From Chloroflexota bacterium (GTDB lineage: Bacteria > Chloroflexota > Dehalococcoidia > Lucifugimonadales > UBA3495): a stretch of 10,340 bases of DNA. A program made the position numbers and the translations under genes. Location: contig JAPPJA010000118.1 of assembly GCA_028874675.1 (NCBI GenBank), forward strand, positions 3,727-14,066, in the 5' to 3' direction. Under the pieces are notes generated by a model. The model ran no database searches, was not told the DNA's origin, and was given only the letters and a program-made list of their open reading frames with translations. Of the stretch, positions 6,957-10,340 are shown piece after piece (within the stretch, counting starts at the first letter, position 1; every line of letters begins with the position of its first letter).

Positions 6957-7112
6957 CCTTACGGCCAACCCGGGCAACAGGGAATCGTGCCCCCAGGATT
7001 TCTATGGCTGGAAACCCTGGCAAATCCAGACAACACGGTCATTATCACAGGCGCCGGAACGGAAAAAGACCCCTTGCAGCACCCCCTCCGGCTATTTTCC
7101 CGAGATTGCTAG
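6957..7112 (+). CDS. Possible small protein or gene remnant downstream of the stem-loop array
   Basis: The frame ending at TAG (7110-7112) reads HPYGQPGQQGIVPPGFLWLE and then TLANPDNTVIITGAGTEKDP, with balanced composition unlike the Arg/Pro-rich shadow frames nearby. It lies on the plus strand about 35 bp after the third stem-loop. There is no good SD and only TTG or GTG starts are available in frame, so the start is unknown. I do not recognise the family. It could be a relic of a longer gene or chance. Confidence 0.25.
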   Translation, partial: PYGQPGQQGIVPPGFLWLETLANPDNTVIITGAGTEKDPLQHPLRLFSRDC

Positions 7113-7148
7113 CAAGAACGGCCACCAGCACGCCCGGTTCCCGCCCGA

Positions 7149-7955
7149 CTACCGCCGCCAGCGTTCCAGGGTCAGTACGTTCCACGCCCACGCCAGCAGC
7201 TTTCTCATTCTGACCTTCCGCCTGGTGTCGTCCAGGGCCTTGCGGCGCCAACCGGTCTGCCCGCTACGGCCGAAGCCGCGCAGGGGAAACCGGGCCGGTG
7301 GCAGGGTCAGGCCATGCTCCTCCAGCAGCGCCAGCTCCACCATGAGAAACCGTTCCTCCGCCAGCAGCCAGTCTAGGCTCTTGCCTTCGTTGGGATGGGT
7401 CTCGTTCAACTCCCGCCATTCCTGCACCAACTACCAGGCGTCGCCGAGGACTTCCTCGTCGTCAGCGTCCGGGTTCAGGGTCACCAGGTCGGGGTATTCA
7501 CGCCTGAGCGGTGACTGCTTGCCCTTCTCTTGTTGAGTTGCTTCTGACGCCTGCTCTTCACCTTGGGACCCACCCGCACCGTTGTGCTGAGCCAGCGCCC
7601 TTTCAATCCGGAGCAGCCCCTGGATCTGCTCCTCCCGCATCTCCCTGCCCTGCTCCTCGACCAAGTTCTCCAGGTCCCCCAACCTGTCCTCCAACACGTC
7701 GCTGCGGTCCCGCTGCTGGGCGGCGGCGGAACCCACGCCCGACTGGAGAGCCTTTTCCAAGGCCCCCCGGATGCGGCGGTTCAGCATCCCCTGGTCCAGG
7801 GCAATGTCCAGCGTCCTCCGGTCCACTCCCAGGATTTCCGCAACCCGCCGCCGCCCGTGCTTGCGCTCCTGCTCCTGCAACAGCGACATCAGCCGCAGGT
7901 GGTGCATGTCCCGCACGCTCCTGCTGCCGTCGATGCCGCCCTTCTCAGGTTCCAT
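7149..7955 (-). pseudogene. Helix-turn-helix/coiled-coil protein interrupted by an in-frame TAG
   Basis: The ATG at 7955 follows GGAGGAGG a few nt upstream. The first 174 residues contain a helix-turn-helix (about 35-60, RRRVAEILGVDRRTLDIALD), a basic segment, a charged coiled coil (about 84-122, DVLEDRLGDLENLVEEQGRE) and an acidic linker ending DADDEEVLGDAW. A TAG at 7431-7433 then interrupts the frame. The very next codon continues in the same frame (LVQEWRELNETHPNEGKSLD and so on) for 93 residues to a TAG at 7149. The downstream part is rich in acidic and Leu residues and keeps coding-like composition, so the full protein was probably about 268 residues. A single base change of a sense codon such as TGG or CAG would explain the stop. 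It is most likely a DNA-binding regulator with a protein-interaction tail. It is either recently inactivated, expressed as a 174-residue N-terminal form, or read through. Confidence 0.75.
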
Positions 7956-8019
7956 AAGCCCTCCTCCATGTCCCGGTTCACTAACCCCGCTCAGCCTGCC
8001 AGGGTCGTTTCCCTGTTGA

Positions 8020-8031
8020 CCCCTATAGGGG
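8020..8031. promoter_or_regulatory. Palindrome CCCCTATAGGGG, candidate operator
   Basis: A 12-bp perfect palindrome sits about 65-75 bp upstream of the helix-turn-helix gene start, flanked by TTTCCC on one side and GGGAAA on the other. Its position fits an autoregulatory operator for that gene. This is inference from position and symmetry only. Confidence 0.4.
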
Positions 8032-8164
8032 GAAATGCGCGATTTCCCGCCGGGGCGCCCGATTTTCTTGCTGACCCCCTTCCCCGGTTTTGTACACCGG
8101 GGCTGAACCGGAACCTTTCAACCAAGTGTTAACAGGTTTGGACCCTAATTTGGCCCTATTCGTA

Positions 8165-8186
8165 GCTGTTTCAAAGCTGAAACAGC
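8165..8186. repeat. Perfect 9-bp inverted repeat, GCTGTTTCA / TGAAACAGC
   Basis: GCTGTTTCA, a 4-nt loop AAGC, then TGAAACAGC. Neither side carries the T tract of an intrinsic terminator (CCCCTTTCCCC follows on plus, an A/C/G mix on minus). An operator or RNA hairpin is more likely. Confidence 0.55.
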
Positions 8187-8253
8187 CCCTTTCCCCTTCT
8201 CACGAAAAACACCAAATCCCTGTACACCCCCAATGATGCAGGACGCAGGGCGG

Positions 8254-8311
8254 GAAAAAGAGTCCCCGAAAGGGGCCGCACGGATGCGGCCCTCCATGCG
8301 GGTTCTTTTTC
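8254..8311. terminator. Candidate bidirectional terminator or switch: nested and mutually exclusive hairpins
   Basis: GAAAAAGA (8254-8261) pairs with TCTTTTTC (8304-8311). Inside are CCCC-GAAA-GGGG (8264-8275) and GGGCCGCA-CGGA-TGCGGCCC (8273-8292), which share bases 8273-8275 and so cannot form together at full length. Read on minus, a hairpin is followed by ACTCTTTTT. Read on plus, the 8-bp GC-rich stem is followed by TTCTTTTT after about 11 nt. This fits a terminator working in both directions, or an attenuator. Confidence 0.5.
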
Positions 8312-8396
8312 GGCGTCCCGATGCCAGAAACTTACCAGCAGCGCTGGCGACGATGCCGGTAGCCAAGTCAACCCAAACCGGTGCGAGGTGAACGAG

Positions 8397-8639
8397 ATGA
8401 CCCTGAAACCGATGACCCAGCTCGACGCGGAAGCCTTATCACACACACCCAACGAGAGGCTATGCGAAACGACACCGGAAGAAACCAACCGGCGCGGTCC
8501 GGCAGGAACACCAGGAAATCAGGGACCGGCGGCAGGAATACACCGGGGAGAATATCCCCGCAACACACCGCACCGGAGCGGGAGAGGATGCAGACAGGGC
8601 TGCGCATTCTGGCCCGGATCATCGCCCGCGCCCACCTGA
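8397..8639 (+). CDS. Small ORF with strong SD, frame uncertain
   Basis: GAGGTG lies 6 nt before the ATG, the best ribosome-binding site in this region. The frame gives 80 residues beginning MTLKPMTQLDAEALSHTPNE; after about residue 33 it becomes low-complexity (Arg, Gly, Pro). A better C-terminus lies in the overlapping frame ending at 8698. A frameshift between 8480 and 8530 would join this N-terminus to that helix, so the pair may be one broken gene. The family is not recognised. Confidence 0.35.
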   Translation: MTLKPMTQLDAEALSHTPNERLCETTPEETNRRGPAGTPGNQGPAAGIHRGEYPRNTPHRSGRGCRQGCAFWPGSSPAPT

Positions 8640-8698
8640 GCCGGCAGGCATCGGGGGCCGCACCGGAGCCCACACCGGACGGGGAGGCCGGCGACTGA
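8462..8698 (+). CDS. Small basic protein with C-terminal helix, overlapping frame
   Basis: This frame, open since 8381, encodes a basic, flexible N-terminal part (NTRKSGTGGRNTPGR) followed by ERERMQTGLRILARIIARAH, a strongly amphipathic basic helix, and a short acidic tail. ATG 8462 is poorly spaced from GAGAGG. ATG 8588 would give only the 36-residue helix. The composition suggests nucleic-acid binding, but I cannot name a family. A hairpin GCATCC-8 nt-GGATGC (8719-8738) lies just downstream without a T tract. Confidence 0.45.
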   Translation: MRNDTGRNQPARSGRNTRKSGTGGRNTPGRISPQHTAPERERMQTGLRILARIIARAHLSRQASGAAPEPTPDGEAGD

Positions 8699-8804
8699 GC
8701 TACCTGGGAATCCGCGCAGCATCCCCACGGCAGGATGCATCTCCCGCGTTGGCCCCGGGATAATCGCGTTCGCGGCCCGCGCCGTACCACAAAACCGGTC
8801 CCAA

Positions 8805-8813
8805 AACAATGCC
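8805..8813. repeat. Target-site duplication, left copy (AACAATGCC)
   Basis: AACAATGCC directly precedes the left inverted repeat of the ISAs1-family element and matches the 9 bp directly after its right end (10071-10079). Confidence 0.9.
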
Positions 8814-10070
8814 CAGGGCCTTTCATTCTCCGAATTTAGGAGTAATGCCGAGCAGGATGAAGGCTTCAGAGACGTGAGCGGCGTGGCGGCGCAGGGCAGC
8901 GGCAACGTTGGTATGTCCAGCCCAGCGCACCAAGGTGGTGGTCAGGTTGCGAAAGGCTGCCATCACCTGGGGGGCGTTGCCGCTCCTTACCTGGGAGCGG
9001 TCTTCGTCAAAGGTGACGTCCCGGACCCAATGCACCTGGTTCTCGATCTTCCAATGCCCTCTGAGAATCTGCAACAGGCGTTCCGCTCCGGCAACCTCGG
9101 GCGAGAGACTGGTCACCGCATAGCTCACCGCCACCCGGATGCCTCCCCGGACCCGCCGCCGCTCCAGCCGACATACCTGTTGCAGGTGGGGCCACGCTTT
9201 CCCCACCGACCCGGCGCTGCCCGCATACCGGTTCACCTCCGGGTCGGACAAGGCCCACAGTTCCCGGCGCTCCCAGCGTCCGTGCCGTTGCTTGGGCGAG
9301 ACATCCACCCACACCGTCAGCTCCGCCCCTCGCTCCCGCCAGTCCTCAGCCTGCCATGGCGGCACCCGCGGCCCCAGAACCTCTTCAGTTTCCAGTGGGG
9401 GAAAATACTTCCGCCAGGTCCTGACGCAAAGCAGGCTGATTCTCCTTCACCGGCAACAGGTAATCCCCGCCGCCGGCTACAATCTGTTGGCATACCTCCC
9501 GCTGGGTCAGCAGAGCGTCCGCCACCACTATCCTCCCTTTCAGGGGAATCTGCCCCAACACCGCCTGGGCCGCCGCCAATTCCTGACCCTTGCCCACCCT
9601 AGCTGCCTGGCTCAGCACCGCCCCGCCCTCAGTGGCGTAGGCCGATACCAGGTGCACCCCAGGCAGTTCCTCACCGTGAATCCCCCGCAACGTCTTCCCG
9701 TCTATTGACACCACTGAACCCAGATCCACCCCACTATCCCGCACCCCCCCCTCGAAGGCGTCCACGTCCAGACCCTTGAACACCCGGTGCAGGGTGGCCA
9801 CGCAGGGTGTTCTCCCCAGCGGGAAACCCAATTCCTGTCCGGCGGCGGCCCCTTGGTCCCGGCCCCATTGCGCAATGGCATAAAGGCTGCGGGCGCCGCA
9901 CAGCATGGCGCAAACCGTCAGACTCAATACGGCTCCCAATGGATGGCGCCGGCCTTGCCGGCTCCGGTGGTCCGGAACTCCATCCAGGGCTTCTCTCAAC
10001 CTCATCTTCCCTACCTCCTCACAACTTCACCACAACTTTAAGACTTGTTCCAGAAAATGAAAAGGCCCTG
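8814..10070 (-). mobile_element. Complete-ended ISAs1-family insertion sequence, 1257 bp
   Basis: The left end reads CAGGGCCTTTCATTCTCC. The right end, read inward on the minus strand, reads CAGGGCCTTTTCATTTTCTG. Both ends begin CAGGGCC and match with one length difference and a few mismatches. A 9-bp direct duplication AACAATGCC flanks them. Length and duplication size fit the ISAs1 family. The single transposase gene fills the element but is split by a frameshift. The retained duplication and clean ends indicate a recent insertion relative to the other IS remnants in this window. Confidence 0.92.
8823..10005 (-). pseudogene. ISAs1-family transposase, split by a +1 frameshift
   Basis: The ATG at 10005 has GAGGAGG about 8 nt upstream. 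The first frame (to 9385, 206 residues) holds the N-terminal LREALDGVPDHRSRQGRRHP segment and the catalytic Asp residues in SIDGKTLRG (D102) and VVADALLTQ (D163). It continues through DYLLPVKENQPALRQDL and runs out at VFSPTGN. The second frame continues as PPLETEEVLGPRVPPWQAED and then to 8823, with HWKIENQVHW carrying the catalytic Glu, followed by DEDRSQVRSGNAPQVMAAFR. The frames meet at TTTTCCCCC (minus strand; plus 9397-9405). One base fewer in that run would give VFPPLETEEV in a single frame of about 393 residues, normal for the family. All three catalytic residues are present. The shift is most likely an indel in the homopolymer; a sequencing error or +1 recoding cannot be excluded. Confidence 0.9.
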
Positions 10071-10079
10071 AACAATGCC
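10071..10079. repeat. Target-site duplication, right copy (AACAATGCC)
   Basis: Identical to 8805-8813, immediately outside the right inverted repeat. Confidence 0.9.
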
Positions 10080-10257
10080 CTGCGAGGCATTACGAGCAAA
10101 CAATTTCTCCTGGACAATGGAGTATTGGGCCACTGCCACGGGAGGAATCAGAATAACAACAACCAAAATCAGCGCGCCAAATCCGGCAGAAGATGAAACG
10201 GTGGATGGCGACCTGGACTATGCCATCCGCGACTACGTGCGCACCTACTGTCAATGA
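10075..10257 (+). CDS. Small protein ORF at the ISAs1 insertion site, unrecognised
   Basis: The ATG lies inside the right target duplication, and the frame runs to TGA at 10255-10257 (60 residues). The C-terminal part reads NPAEDETVDGDLDYAIRDYV then RTYC, acidic with coding-like codon use, in contrast to the repetitive Asn/Gln of the other frames. With the IS removed, the frame extends left to 8764 before meeting a stop (TAA 8761-8763). A longer N-terminus with a non-ATG start is therefore possible, or the start may be ATG 10117. No SD is evident for any of these starts. I do not recognise a family. The remainder to 10340 shows nothing further. Confidence 0.35.
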   Translation: MPCEALRANNFSWTMEYWATATGGIRITTTKISAPNPAEDETVDGDLDYAIRDYVRTYCQ

Positions 10258-10340
10258 CCAGGAACATTAGGCCAGTAAAGGGCGAAATTTGTTGTTGTCC
10301 AGCGATTCCGTCCCCATTTTTGAAAAGCGAATATGTCACC

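Larger units (their letters stand above)
6246..7148. other. About 900-bp stretch without a confident gene, rich in degenerate repeats
   Basis: I found no convincing complete coding region here on either strand. The stretch holds a 60-bp tandem repeat (about 6511-6660), three tandem stem-loops with a shared loop sequence (6793-6921), and a short coding-like plus-strand frame (6957-7112). Further weak hairpins lie at 6713-6735 (GTTGG, 13-nt loop, CCAAC) and 6751-6780 (GTCCGG, 18 nt, CCGGAC). These may be decayed outer copies of the stem-loop array, since they keep roughly its spacing. Confidence 0.6.
7956..8396. other. Intergenic regulatory region with multiple palindromes
   Basis: The 441 bp between the divergent helix-turn-helix gene (minus) and the small plus-strand ORFs contain no coding frame I believe. 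They hold CCCCTATAGGGG (8020-8031), the palindrome TGTTAACA (8127-8134), two TGTACACC copies (8091 and 8221), a 9-bp perfect hairpin (8165-8186) and a compact multi-hairpin structure (8254-8311). The layout suits a shared promoter/operator region plus terminator. Confidence 0.5.

Noticed and set aside
7511..8132. Plus-strand frames 7511-7957 and 7563-8132
   Set aside because: They mirror the helix-turn-helix gene on minus and show Pro/Arg-rich low-complexity text.
8165..8186. Intrinsic terminator at the 9-bp perfect hairpin
   Set aside because: Neither strand has a T tract directly after the stem.
9397..9405. Programmed -1 frameshift in the ISAs1 transposase
   Set aside because: Joining the frames needs a +1 (or -2) shift; there is no A6G-type slippery heptamer, and ISAs1 transposases are normally one frame.
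8874..9708. Plus-strand frames within the ISAs1 element
   Set aside because: They are shadows of the transposase, which shows all DDE motifs on minus.

Overview
This is a bacterial window of high GC content. Strong Shine-Dalgarno (SD) sequences precede several genes, and almost all substantial genes lie on the minus strand. The style suggests Chloroflexota (Dehalococcoidia/SAR202-like): a large lipoprotein with Pro-Thr linkers and repeated tryptophan-rich modules, many insertion-sequence remnants, and small basic proteins. This placement is an inference from protein style, because no rRNA or other marker gene is present. I saw no tRNA, rRNA or CRISPR array.

Layout, left to right. Positions 124-1437 (minus) encode an unrecognised four-helix membrane protein with a large extracytoplasmic domain. 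Positions 1486-1875 (plus) hold a decayed IS110-family transposase fragment scattered over three frames. It abuts an IS6-like transposase pseudogene with a zinc ribbon (1877-2620, minus) that has suffered frameshifts. Positions 2636-5428 (minus) encode a 930-residue lipoprotein containing an internal tandem duplication of about 145 residues and a C-terminal domain resembling the type VI-associated VasI family. Immediately upstream of it lies an IS21 IstA gene truncated after its second catalytic Asp (5446-6162), with its SD displayed in the loop of a perfect 8-bp hairpin.

Positions 6183-7148 carry no confident gene but contain two arrays of degenerate repeats. One has a 60-bp period (about 6511-6660). 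The other is three tandem stem-loops (6793-6921) that share the 13-nt loop GAGCTNNGTCAAA while their stems differ in sequence and still pair. This covariation is the best candidate here for an undescribed structured RNA or ssDNA element.

Positions 7149-7955 (minus) are one helix-turn-helix/coiled-coil reading frame of 268 codons interrupted by an in-frame TAG. Upstream of it, positions 7956-8396 hold several palindromes and a compact multi-hairpin structure, followed by small ORFs on the plus strand. A complete ISAs1-family element (8814-10070) ends in matching inverted repeats, is flanked by a 9-bp target duplication (AACAATGCC), and carries a transposase split by a +1 frameshift. It has landed at the start of, or upstream of, a small plus-strand reading frame ending at 10257.

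The overall picture is an accessory, IS-rich segment in which remnants of five transposase genes from four families, in different states of decay, surround two envelope-associated genes and one probable DNA-binding gene. No operon linking these genes into a pathway is evident.
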